Below are positions 1-6,206 of a stretch of 9,872 bases of DNA, one piece after another. The DNA comes from an uncultured Holophagaceae bacterium (lineage in GTDB: Bacteria > Acidobacteriota > Holophagae > Holophagales > Holophagaceae). The stretch covers positions 1 through 9,872 of the forward strand of contig CAIXHJ010000185.1 in the NCBI GenBank assembly GCA_903919165.1. The letters are read 5' to 3'. A program made the translations under genes and the position numbers. Under the pieces are notes generated by a model. That model ran no database searches. It saw only the letters and a program-made list of their open reading frames with translations, and had not been told where the DNA came from. The stretch's first letter is position 1. Each line of letters begins with the position of its first letter.

Positions 1-570
1 CTCGCCATCACCCACCAGCTCGAGGAGGGGCATGCCCGGGCCGACGAAATCGCCCTCGTTCACCTTGCGGGACTGCACCACGCCGGAAAAGGGCGCGTGG
101 ATCTGGGTGTAGGCGATGTTGGCTTTCAGGGCCGTGACGCCCGCCTGGGCCTGGGCCACCTGGGCCTCCACCTGCTCGAGTTCGACGGCAGTACTGGCCT
201 TCAGTGCCTGGAGAGCCTGGATACGGCGGTGGTAGGCTTCGACGGTGGCGAGACCTGTCTCCGCGGCCTTCAGCTGACCCTGCAGGTCCTCGTCGCCGAG
301 GGAGATCAGCAGATTGCCGGCGGTCACGCTCTGGCCTTCCTGCACCAGCACACGCCTGACCTGGGCAGCCATGCGGGTGGACATCATGGCCGTGCGGGTG
401 GACTGCAACGTGGCGGCCACCCAGGCACCGCCCTCGGGCGCGCCCTGGGCCACCAGGGAGACGGTCACCTTGGGCAGATCCTTCGCTGCGGGACGCGCGT
501 CCTTGTGGCTGCAAGCGAGGGTGCCCAGGAGTGCGCCGGTCAGGGCCAGAGCGGAAAGGACGGTCTTCAT
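1..570 (-). CDS. HlyD/AcrA-type periplasmic adaptor of an efflux pump (partial, C-terminus beyond window)
   Basis: This is the periplasmic adaptor (membrane fusion protein) that links an inner-membrane pump to the TolC-like channel encoded just upstream. The 190 visible residues start with a hydrophobic leader ending in an Ala-Cys pair (Cys20), which suggests a lipoprotein, although the residue at -3 is Thr rather than the usual Leu. A first lipoyl half (about 60-100, with VLVQEGQSVTAG), an alpha-hairpin rich in Ala, Gln and Glu (about 95-160) and the second lipoyl half with the family hallmark YTQIHAPFSGVV (about 158-170) follow in the expected order. The frame is open to the left edge; family members usually reach 350-400 residues, so the beta-barrel and membrane-proximal domains are missing here. 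The ATG overlaps the TGA of the channel gene (ATGA, 567-570), indicating translational coupling. The substrate cannot be read from this part. Confidence 0.93.
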   Translation of the reverse strand, partial: MKTVLSALALTGALLGTLACSHKDARPAAKDLPKVTVSLVAQGAPEGGAWVAATLQSTRTAMMSTRMAAQVRRVLVQEGQSVTAGNLLISLGDEDLQGQLKAAETGLATVEAYHRRIQALQALKASTAVELEQVEAQVAQAQAGVTALKANIAYTQIHAPFSGVVQSRKVNEGDFVGPGMPLLELVGDGE

Positions 571-1880
571 GGATTCACTCCTTCAATGGGATTGCCGGTG
601 GCCAGATCAAGGCTGGCGCGACTGACACGAAGTTCAAACAGGCTCTGGAGAATGAGGGTATGGGCGCCCTGGACGGCCGCTTCGGCATCGAGCACTTCGA
701 TCAGCGGGGTGAGCCCCTCCCGATGGCGCGCCTCGCGAAGCCGCTTCGATTCCTCGGCGGCGGTGAGGGATTCCGTGGCGGCGACGTACCTGGCCTCGGC
801 CGCGAGCACCCCTTCCCGCGCCACGCGGACTTCGTGTTCCGCCTGCTGCTGCTTGAAGGTCCGCATGTCGGCGGCGGCCCGCTCCTGGGCACGAGCGGCC
901 TTGGCCTTGGCCTGATCGGGAGCGGAGAAGACCTTCCACTTCATGCCCACCGCGGCCCAGGTCCAGTTTCCCTTTTCAGACCAGGATTGATGCAGAGTGC
1001 CCGCGCCCACTTCCAGCCCCACCTCTGGAAACACGCTGCCCTTGGCTGCCTTGGCGCCTTCGCTGGCGGCCCTGGCCTGGAGGTCCGCGGCCACCAGGTC
1101 GCCCCGAAACGCAGTTCCCCGAACTCCCGTTGGCGGGCCGGGGTCAAGGGATGTGGCCAGGGGTCCTTCGACGGGCCCGGATCCGGTCAGCAGGCCTAGA
1201 CCCGATCGCGCGGAACGTACCCGTTTCACTACGTCCGCCTTCTGGGCGTCCGTCTGGGCATGGAAGGCCTTGAGTCGCTGGAGTTCAGATTCGAGCATGA
1301 GCCCCTGCTGCACGCGGGCCCCCACGAAATCCTCCAGGCCCTGGATCCACTGGCGCGTGTCATCCACCCACTTCAGAGCCTGCTCGGCCACCTGTGCGCC
1401 GAAGTACGCCTCCACCACCATCTGGGCCGTCTCCTGCTTCCTCCGCTCCTGGCTGGCCTGCTCCGCCTGGAACATGAAGTCACCGGCCCGGCGTGCGGCG
1501 CCGATGCGACCTCCCGTGTAGAGGGATTGCTGGATTACTGCGGAACCGCCATAGGCACCGATGGGATCCGGATGATTCAGGGAAAGGGGATTGAAGTCCG
1601 CTATTCCGATGCGGGCCTCGTTCAGCTTCATGCCGAAGGCCATCATCGGCTCGTTGGTCCGCACCCCCTGGGCGCTCAGTGTCAGGGTGGGCAGCCTCAG
1701 ATCCCGGTAGCCATCGGCTTCGGCCTGGCGGCTTTCGACCATGGCCTGCCCCGCCTTGAGCCCGGCCTGATCCGTCCAGGCTTTCTGGATGGCTCGGGAC
1801 ACCGTGAAGGGTTCCTCCGCGCTCAACCAGGATCCGGCGACCAGAAGCAAGATCAGCGATTGTAATTTTTTAATGTTCAT
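567..1880 (-). CDS. TolC-like outer-membrane efflux protein
   Basis: This encodes the outer-membrane channel of a tripartite export system, 437 residues from the ATG at 1880, which is normal for the TolC/OprM/CusC class. The first 21 residues form a signal peptide (MNIKK, a Leu-rich core, then a cut after L-S-A). The mature part shows two related halves of long Ala/Glu/Gln/Arg helices, as expected for the paired helical hairpins, with short beta-prone stretches such as the one around AVIQQSLYTGGRIG. The C-terminal part has the typical GLTPLIEVLDAE segment. An in-frame TTG at 1895 is also possible, but GGAG at 1890-1893 lies 9 bases before the ATG at 1880 and would overlap the TTG, so the ATG is preferred. 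The gene sits 40 bases after the ArsR-type regulator and overlaps the adaptor gene by four bases. I see no Cys for lipid anchoring. Confidence 0.93.
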   Translation of the reverse strand: MNIKKLQSLILLLVAGSWLSAEEPFTVSRAIQKAWTDQAGLKAGQAMVESRQAEADGYRDLRLPTLTLSAQGVRTNEPMMAFGMKLNEARIGIADFNPLSLNHPDPIGAYGGSAVIQQSLYTGGRIGAARRAGDFMFQAEQASQERRKQETAQMVVEAYFGAQVAEQALKWVDDTRQWIQGLEDFVGARVQQGLMLESELQRLKAFHAQTDAQKADVVKRVRSARSGLGLLTGSGPVEGPLATSLDPGPPTGVRGTAFRGDLVAADLQARAASEGAKAAKGSVFPEVGLEVGAGTLHQSWSEKGNWTWAAVGMKWKVFSAPDQAKAKAARAQERAAADMRTFKQQQAEHEVRVAREGVLAAEARYVAATESLTAAEESKRLREARHREGLTPLIEVLDAEAAVQGAHTLILQSLFELRVSRASLDLATGNPIEGVNP

Positions 1881-1898
1881 AAAGGAATACTCCAAAAC

Positions 1899-1917
1899 AA
1901 AAAAAGGGCCGGAGCCC
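1899..1917 (-). terminator. Weak terminator-like hairpin between regulator and channel gene
   Basis: On the minus strand, right after the ArsR stop codon, GGGC-TCCG-GCCC can form a 4-bp GC stem (1906-1917) followed at once by seven T (1899-1905). The stem is short for an intrinsic terminator, but the T-tract is clear. It lies before the ribosome site of the TolC gene, so it would lower read-through from regulator into pump genes and not end the operon completely. It could also be an RNA stability element. Confidence 0.4.
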
Positions 1918-1920
1918 CGG

Positions 1921-2250
1921 TCATTTCAAGGCTTTGTAGGTCACCCGGGCGCGGTCGCTGACATGGCCGCACACCAGATCACAGAGCTCGCCCACCAGGG
2001 GCATGACTGGAGTGAAATACACGGCGTTGCCTTCGGGGTCGCGGCTCACGAGGCCCACCCTCACAAGGCAGGCCAGGTGCTTCGAAGCATTGGCCTGGGA
2101 CAGTCCTGCGGCTTCTGCCACGGATCCCTGGCTGAGGGGCTCCTTAGAGTCCAGGAGGGACCGGAGGATCTTCAGCCGGGAGGCGTCCCCCAGTGCGCTG
2201 AAGAGGCCGCTGACTTCGTCGATCATGGGATTGCTGAGTTGGTGGTTCAC
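1921..2250 (-). CDS. ArsR/SmtB-family winged-helix repressor
   Basis: This is a 109-residue dimeric DNA-binding regulator, most likely the ligand-responsive repressor of the efflux genes that follow it. The N-terminal LFSALGDASRLKILRSLL (16-33) is the typical ArsR opening helix pair. The helix-turn-helix follows, with a recognition helix around SQANASKHL (51-59), then a wing (DPEGNAVYF, 71-79). The ELCVCDL metal motif of classic arsenic sensors is absent. Instead Cys90, Cys94 and His96 cluster in the last helix (GELCDLVCGH), with a further Cys61 after the recognition helix. These could bind a soft metal or act as a thiol switch, which is inference. The start is GTG at 2250 with GGAG 8 bases upstream; an in-frame ATG at 2226 has no visible ribosome site. 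The gene precedes the TolC and adaptor genes on the same strand, which fits autoregulation of the operon. Confidence 0.92.
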   Translation of the reverse strand: MNHQLSNPMIDEVSGLFSALGDASRLKILRSLLDSKEPLSQGSVAEAAGLSQANASKHLACLVRVGLVSRDPEGNAVYFTPVMPLVGELCDLVCGHVSDRARVTYKALK

Positions 2251-2267
2251 AGAATTAACTCCATGCG

Positions 2268-2298
2268 ACTATATTCATTCGATTTTATTTCTTGTCAA
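2268..2298 (-). promoter_or_regulatory. Candidate promoter of the ArsR-efflux operon
   Basis: Reading leftward, a perfect TTGACA (2298-2293) is followed 19 bases later by TATAGT (2273-2268), five of six matching the -10 consensus, in an AT-rich block. A spacer of 19 is longer than the usual 17; a poorer -10 (AATATA, 2275-2270) would give 17. A start of transcription near 2261 leaves only about 11 bases before the GTG at 2250, so the ribosome site GGAG would lie at the extreme 5' end. A repressor would be expected to bind here, but I found no convincing 12-2-12 palindrome. Confidence 0.5.
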
Positions 2299-2391
2299 GC
2301 CGGAAATGCACTGACTGAGAAAACTGTATACCCATCGGATCATCCAGCTACTCGAGTTTCCATTAAAGTGTCATTTTTTTCAACTCCTGAT

Positions 2392-2411
2392 GACCGTCAT
2401 GCCTCACGGTC
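2392..2411. repeat. Inverted repeat upstream of kdsC
   Basis: GACCGT (2392-2397) and ACGGTC (2406-2411) are perfect inverted arms around an 8-base loop, ending 27 bases before the kdsC ATG. The left arm is itself part of an odd palindrome, TGACcGTCA (2391-2399). It could be an operator or a leader hairpin. There is no T-tract on either side that would make it a terminator. The rest of the 188-base gap (2251-2438) is AT-rich, and I found no convincing kdsC promoter in it. Confidence 0.3.
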
Positions 2412-2438
2412 GGGATTTGTTAGGCTGATCCTTGGGAG

Positions 2439-2969
2439 ATGCCCGTGGACGACCTCGACCTGCGCGCCGCCAAGATCCGCCTGCTCTGCACCGACATCGA
2501 TGGGGTGCTCACCACCGGCGCCCTCCTCTACGGGGAAGCGCCCGGACACACCAAGGCCTTCCATGTGAGAGACGGCGCGGCCATCAAGTGGCTCCAGCGG
2601 TCCGGCATCCCCGTGGCCTTCATCTCAGGGTTGGCTTCGGACGCCACCCTGAACCGCGCCCGGGATCTAGGCGTGGGGGACTGCTTCGCCGGCCATCTGG
2701 ACAAGGGACCGGTCCTCGACCAGCTCTGCGCCAAGTACGGCCTTGCCTGCGATCAGATTGCCCATCTGGGCGATGACCTGCCGGACCTGCCCCTGCTCCG
2801 CCGCGTCGGCATGGCGTGCTGCCCGGCCGATGCGGTCGCTGAAGTGAAGGCGGCTTGCCATTGGGTGACCCCCATTGACGGGGGACGAGGGGTCCTGCGC
2901 CTGGTGGCCGAACGCATCCTCAAATCCCAAGGACACTGGGATACCATCCTCTCCCACTACCAGGTCTGA
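2439..2969 (+). CDS. kdsC: 3-deoxy-D-manno-octulosonate 8-phosphate phosphatase (KdsC, HAD superfamily)
   Basis: This cytoplasmic enzyme removes phosphate from KDO-8-phosphate to give KDO, a step in making the LPS core. The 176 residues match the cap-less KdsC type. Motif I is TDIDGVLTTG with Asp19 and Asp21; HVRDGAAIKWL (42-52) is the KdsC substrate loop; motif II is FISGLAS (61-67); Lys89 is motif III; GDDLPDLPLL (111-120) is motif IV with the acidic Mg2+ ligands. The C-terminal GGRGVLRLVAERILKSQG is also typical. Oddly, the Arg that usually follows SG in motif II (SGR) is Leu65 here. The ATG at 2439 directly abuts its GGGAG (2434-2438), which is too close; the in-frame GTG at 2445 would have a spacing of 6 and may be the true start, making the protein two residues shorter. 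The gene diverges from the efflux operon and has no LPS neighbours in view. Confidence 0.93.
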   Translation: MPVDDLDLRAAKIRLLCTDIDGVLTTGALLYGEAPGHTKAFHVRDGAAIKWLQRSGIPVAFISGLASDATLNRARDLGVGDCFAGHLDKGPVLDQLCAKYGLACDQIAHLGDDLPDLPLLRRVGMACCPADAVAEVKAACHWVTPIDGGRGVLRLVAERILKSQGHWDTILSHYQV

Positions 2970-3075
2970 CCACCGCGTGAGATAGATCGAGAAGTTTGGG
3001 CATTTCAAATCAATGCGCCCATGCTGTGAACAGGGTCGGAATCCAAACCAAACGGAGACCCGAACAGAAGGACCC

Positions 3076-3213
3076 ATGTCCAACGACAAGAAACCCAAGA
3101 AAGCCAAGCCCGCCGTCGTCCACGGCGCCACCCACCGGGGATCGGAACTGTCCGCAAGGTTGGCCGAACCCGTGAAGCAGTCCCCTCTGTCGCCCGCCAA
3201 GAAAAAGAAGTAG
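3076..3213 (+). CDS. Small lysine-rich basic protein, 45 residues, unknown function
   Basis: This short ORF starts at the ATG at 3076 with AAGGA at 3068-3072, close but usable. Its codons end almost entirely in G or C, like the clear genes nearby, which is the main reason to believe it is translated. The protein has two Lys-rich ends (SNDKKPKKAKP at the start, SPAKKKK at the end) around a middle with HGATHRGSELSARLAEPVK. It has no membrane segment or Cys. The charge pattern would suit a nucleic-acid- or ribosome-associated small protein, but I do not recognise a family. The same frame is open from an ATG at 3013, but that upstream part has mixed third bases and is probably leader. It lies 106 bases after kdsC; no clear terminator separates them, and I found no good promoter in 2970-3075. 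Confidence 0.6.
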   Translation: MSNDKKPKKAKPAVVHGATHRGSELSARLAEPVKQSPLSPAKKKK

Positions 3214-3237
3214 CTTCGCCCGCTTCCCAGCCGCGTC

Positions 3238-3435
3238 AAAGACCAGATTGCGCACCATGTCCTCGGTCTACCAGGGAGCGGCACCGCCACCCAGGTACTT
3301 GTAGAACCACTCCAGGTGGACGTTGCAGTAGACGGGCATGGACTTCAAGTCCTCCGGCCAGTGACCGTCGTTCTTGAAGACGATGAGGCGGCAGGGCACG
3401 CCCATCTCCTGGAGAAAAGGCACCTTCCATATGCC
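3238..3435 (-). pseudogene. Broken C-terminal remnant of an S9-like (prolyl oligopeptidase/dipeptidyl aminopeptidase type) peptidase
   Basis: Reading leftward directly after the EEP stop codon, and in the same frame, the translation gives VPFLQEMGVPCRLIVF, then KNDGHWPEDLKSMP, then HLEWFYKYLGG. This resembles the end of an alpha/beta-hydrolase peptidase, where the GH pair would carry the catalytic His. A TAG at 3268-3270 interrupts it, yet after the stop the frame goes on with TEDMVRNLVF, which looks like the true tail of such proteins. Third codon positions are almost all G or C, as in a native gene. The rest of the catalytic domain, including the nucleophile Ser region, is absent, and no start or ribosome site fits. 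I therefore call it a decayed fragment. The family call rests on remembered C-terminal patterns, so it is moderately sure. Confidence 0.6.
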
Positions 3436-4506
3436 TCATGGGGCCGAAACGGCCAAATCCGCATAGACGGGGCGGTGGTCAGAAGCCCTGTCGGTACCGG
3501 TCCAGCAGCCTATTGATCGGATTTGGGGACTCAGCATGATGTGATCGATCCGCATCCACGATGCGCCTGGCCACCAAGAAATCCTGCCATGGAGCAGGAA
3601 GTAGCCGTACGTGTACCCATAGCCCCTGCCTCCCTCAGCGAAGGCGTCGTGCAGGTTCGCATCCCGCAAGGACTTGCATGCCAAGGATTCGTCGGGCGAG
3701 TTCAAATCACCCGCAAGAATCGTCGCCCCACGCTCCTGCCGGATAAAATCCGATACCCTGCCCGCCTGGAGAAGGCGCCGCTCCACATTGTCCTGAAAGT
3801 CCTGGACGGCCTCAGTGAATCGGCCAGGCTGTTTCCTGGCATACCGCATGGCATTGAGACCCTCCCTGGGCGTCAGGAGGTGAACGTTGTAGAGAGAGAT
3901 CGGAGTAGGGCCGAACTGTAGTACGGTCCGCAGTACGTATCCCCCCTCCCCTGGATGGGAAATCAAGCGCACATCCGCCTTCGCGAGAGGCCATCTGCTC
4001 GCGATCACGTACTGGCCGTCGGAGCACACATGCCAATCCCGGAAACGGTCTCCGAGAGGCCCGCTCATCACGTTCCCCGCATCTTGAAGAAACACGAGGT
4101 CAGGTTTGTAGCGGACGATGTCGCTGATCAAGGCTTCGATATCCCGTCGACCGGACTTGATGTTGCAGGTCATCAGGCGAAGCGTTGTGCCCACCGCGAC
4201 AGGTTTCGGCTGCTCAGGCAACCTCCAACAGAACCCCATGATGGGTCCACAAACCCAGGCGCCGCAGATACCCAGTGCCCAGACCCACCGCCTTGCAAAC
4301 CTCAGGGAGAGGAATGTCAGTGGAAGGAGGGGGGCCAGCCAAATGGCCTGAGGGAGATAGAGATTGAAAGCGCCTATCCACCAACGGTCCGCCCCCGACC
4401 GGTTCAGCACCGTGATCAGGGCGAGGAACACACCGTAGGTGATGATGAGTCCAGAAAGCCAAACATGGCGTTTCCCAGGGAGACTGCTTTTCAGGACTGA
4501 AATCAC
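3436..4506 (-). CDS. Membrane-anchored endonuclease/exonuclease/phosphatase (EEP) family protein
   Basis: This 356-residue protein has an N-terminal membrane part with about three hydrophobic segments (about 14-35, 43-69 and 73-94), then a linker and a metal-dependent EEP hydrolase domain. Visible EEP motifs are RLMTCNIKSG (Asn115), PDLVFLQDAG (139-144 region), YNVHLL (His209), GDLNSP (Asp267, Asn269), RIDHIMLSP (Asp321, His322) and SDHRPVYADL (Asp343, His344). The metal-binding Glu that normally follows LQ is Asp142 here, a conservative but unusual change. The family cleaves phosphodiester or phosphomonoester bonds in nucleic acids, lipids or inositol phosphates; the substrate is unknown, and the anchor places the domain next to the membrane, probably on the outer face of the inner membrane. 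The start is the GTG at 4506, limited by an upstream in-frame stop, and no ribosome site is visible. Base composition is clearly less GC-rich, with mixed third bases, suggesting acquisition by transfer. Confidence 0.85.
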   Translation of the reverse strand: MISVLKSSLPGKRHVWLSGLIITYGVFLALITVLNRSGADRWWIGAFNLYLPQAIWLAPLLPLTFLSLRFARRWVWALGICGAWVCGPIMGFCWRLPEQPKPVAVGTTLRLMTCNIKSGRRDIEALISDIVRYKPDLVFLQDAGNVMSGPLGDRFRDWHVCSDGQYVIASRWPLAKADVRLISHPGEGGYVLRTVLQFGPTPISLYNVHLLTPREGLNAMRYARKQPGRFTEAVQDFQDNVERRLLQAGRVSDFIRQERGATILAGDLNSPDESLACKSLRDANLHDAFAEGGRGYGYTYGYFLLHGRISWWPGASWMRIDHIMLSPQIRSIGCWTGTDRASDHRPVYADLAVSAP

Positions 4507-4593
4507 AAGGAGGGCTCACGCGGCGTGCTGGAGACGCATGCACCAGCTTATCCGGCGCATCGACCTGACGTTCCCCCATCTCCATCTGCCTTG

Positions 4594-4608
4594 TTATCTT
4601 GAACCATG
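4594..4608 (+). promoter_or_regulatory. Candidate -10 element of a leaderless transcript
   Basis: TTATCTT (4594-4600) lies five bases before the ATG at 4606, and no Shine-Dalgarno-like sequence is present. A -10 box this close would start the message at or next to the start codon. No good -35 box is present at 17 bases (the nearest, CTGACG at 4565-4570, is too far). A 10-base near-repeat (gaaccatgtc, gaaccatgtg; 4601-4620) brings a second, out-of-frame ATG at 4616. Confidence 0.35.
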
Positions 4609-6045
4609 TCGAACCATGTGAACCCTGAAGTCCCCCCCGGCCGCGGAGTCTTCTGCAACCGCACCCTGAACCTGCGGTCGGTGAGGGCCATCGGCTACGA
4701 CATGGACTACACCTTGGTGGACTACCGGGTGGACGCCTTCGAGCGCATGGTCTACGCCCAGGCCCGGGAACGATTGGCCTCCGAAAGTTGGCCAGTGCAT
4801 GGTCTCGAATTCGATGGCCGGATGGTCACCCGCGGGCTCGTGATCGACACGGAGCTGGGGAATCTGGTGAAGGCCAACCGCTTCGGATTCGTGAAGCGGG
4901 CCATGCATGGCACGCGCATGCTCGAATTCGCCGAGCAGCGGGATGCCTACACCCAGACCCTGGTGGACCTGGGCGATCCGCGCTGGGTCTTCCTCAACAC
5001 GCTGTTCTCACTGTCGGAAGGCTGCCTCTTCGCCCAGGCCGTGGACCTGTTGGACCGGGGCGCCCTACCCCGTCCCTTCGAGTACGCGAGCCTCTACAGG
5101 CATGTGCGGGCTGGGGTGGATGCCCAGCACATGGAAGGTCATCTGAAGGCCGAAATCGCGGTGGCACCAGGGCGCTACGTCGTGCAGGATCCCGAGGCGG
5201 CCCTGGCGCTGTTGGATCAGAAGGCCGCAGGCAAGAAGCTGCTGCTCATCACCAACTCGGAGTGGAGTTTCACCTCGAAAATGATGGCCCATGCCTACGA
5301 TCGGCACCTGCCCGGAGACATGACCTGGCGCCAGCTCTTCGACGTGGTCATCGTCTCCGCCCGCAAGCCCGCCTTCTTCACAGAGCATGGGCCCTTCTTC
5401 GACGTGGTGGACGAAACGGGCCTGCTGCGTCCCCTGTCCCGTCCTCTGCGCGCAGGAGGAATCTACCTGGGCGGATCCGCTGCACAGGTGGAAAAGGACT
5501 TGGGCATTTCCGGTGATGAGATCCTCTATGTGGGCGACCACATGTTCGGCGATGTGCACGTGAGTAAACGCACCCTCAGCTGGCGTACGGCTCTGGTGCT
5601 GCGGGAACTGGAGGGCGAGGTGTCAGCCCTGGAGACCTATCGCCCCACCGAATTGCGCCTCATGGCTCTGATGGAAGAGAAGGAGGCACTGGAAGCCAGG
5701 CTGTCCCAGGCCCGTCTCGCGCTCCAGCGCCTGCACACGGGCTATGGGCCCGCAGCCAGCGCCGACGCAGCCACCCTGGATTACCGGGTCCAAGACCTCC
5801 GGGGCCAGCTCGTGGCCCTTGACGCGGAGATCAGCCCCCTCGCCAAGGCCGGCAACGAACTGACCAATGCCCGCTGGGGCCTGCTCACCCGAGCCGGCAA
5901 CGACAAGAGTCATCTCACCCGGCAGATTGAGCGCTACGCCGACATCTACACCAGCCGTGTGTCGAACCTCCTGCATGCCACGCCCTTCGCCTATTTCCGC
6001 TCCCCGCGGGGAAGCCTGCCGCACGATCCCGGCGCACAGGCATGA
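4606..6045 (+). CDS. HAD-IG family 5'-nucleotidase (cytosolic purine 5'-nucleotidase NT5C2-like)
   Basis: This 479-residue cytoplasmic HAD phosphatase probably dephosphorylates purine nucleoside monophosphates (IMP/GMP type), judged from its family. Motif I is GYDMDYTLVDY (30-40; Asp32 nucleophile, Asp34 acid/base). RGLVIDTELGNLVKANRFG (76-94) is the stretch typical of the IG subfamily. Motif II is LLLITNSEW (Thr216), motif III includes Lys254 in SARKPAFF, and motif IV is YVGDHMFGDV with Asp311 and Asp316. A Leu/Glu/Arg-rich coiled coil covers about 350-375, and the end YADIYTSRVSNLL...SPRGSLPHD resembles the C-terminal region of NT5C2. Length matches the bacterial family. All key residues are present. 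The gene seems to be read from a promoter right at the ATG. Its TGA overlaps an ATG of a 28-codon ORF. It precedes the AmmeMemoRadiSam genes by 198 bases and need not share their function. Confidence 0.93.
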   Translation: MSNHVNPEVPPGRGVFCNRTLNLRSVRAIGYDMDYTLVDYRVDAFERMVYAQARERLASESWPVHGLEFDGRMVTRGLVIDTELGNLVKANRFGFVKRAMHGTRMLEFAEQRDAYTQTLVDLGDPRWVFLNTLFSLSEGCLFAQAVDLLDRGALPRPFEYASLYRHVRAGVDAQHMEGHLKAEIAVAPGRYVVQDPEAALALLDQKAAGKKLLLITNSEWSFTSKMMAHAYDRHLPGDMTWRQLFDVVIVSARKPAFFTEHGPFFDVVDETGLLRPLSRPLRAGGIYLGGSAAQVEKDLGISGDEILYVGDHMFGDVHVSKRTLSWRTALVLRELEGEVSALETYRPTELRLMALMEEKEALEARLSQARLALQRLHTGYGPAASADAATLDYRVQDLRGQLVALDAEISPLAKAGNELTNARWGLLTRAGNDKSHLTRQIERYADIYTSRVSNLLHATPFAYFRSPRGSLPHDPGAQA

Positions 6046-6128
6046 CTGAGGCATTCGACCTGGTAGCCGATGAGAAAGATGGGCTTCGCGCGCTGAAAAA
6101 GGAAAACTCGGCCGTGCCAGAAGCCTGA
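6042..6128 (+). CDS. Candidate 28-residue ORF overlapping the nucleotidase stop
   Basis: The ATG at 6042 overlaps the nucleotidase TGA in an ATGA arrangement, and the frame runs to a TGA at 6126-6128. The peptide starts MTEAFDLVADEKDGLRALKKE, apart from its last seven residues; it is charged and predicted helical, without a membrane segment. Coupling by stop-start overlap is possible, but the length is near chance and I recognise no family. It may equally be a decayed tail or noise. Confidence 0.22.
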   Translation: MTEAFDLVADEKDGLRALKKENSAVPEA

Positions 6129-6158
6129 TCCCATCTTGGATCATCAGGTCCGCTGATG
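6126..6158 (+). repeat. Two adjoining hairpins after the nucleotidase region
   Basis: TGATCC and GGATCA form a 6-bp stem with a 6-base loop (6126-6143). CATCAG and CTGATG form a second 6-bp stem with a 5-base loop (6142-6158). They share two bases, and CCTGAT (6124-6129) could also pair with ATCAGG (6143-6148), so the structures are mutually exclusive. No T-tract follows, so an ordinary intrinsic terminator is unlikely; attenuation, RNA processing or Rho-linked ending are possible. Confidence 0.35.
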
Positions 6159-6206
6159 CCTCTCAGGAAGGCCTGTAACCCGCCACCGGTGCTTGCGCCC
6201 GGCCCC

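Noticed and set aside
97..915. Long plus-strand open frame across the adaptor and channel genes
   Set aside because: It is antisense to two well-supported genes and its translation has low-complexity Gly/Leu/His content with no motif; high GC leaves such frames open.
3013..3075. Longer start for the small basic protein
   Set aside because: Third bases are mixed in this stretch, unlike the part after 3076, and AAGGA stands just before the later ATG.
4507..4605. AAGGAGGG at 4507-4514 as ribosome site for a plus-strand gene
   Set aside because: Frames after it are either very short or run to 4621 with no family-like sequence; it is more likely chance in the divergent gap.
5623..6144. 173-codon minus-strand frame opposite the nucleotidase end
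   Set aside because: It is a mirror of a conserved coding region and has no ribosome site or motif.
6142..6158. Intrinsic terminator for the nucleotidase gene
   Set aside because: The stem is followed by CCTCTCAGG, not a T-tract, so I list it only as a hairpin.
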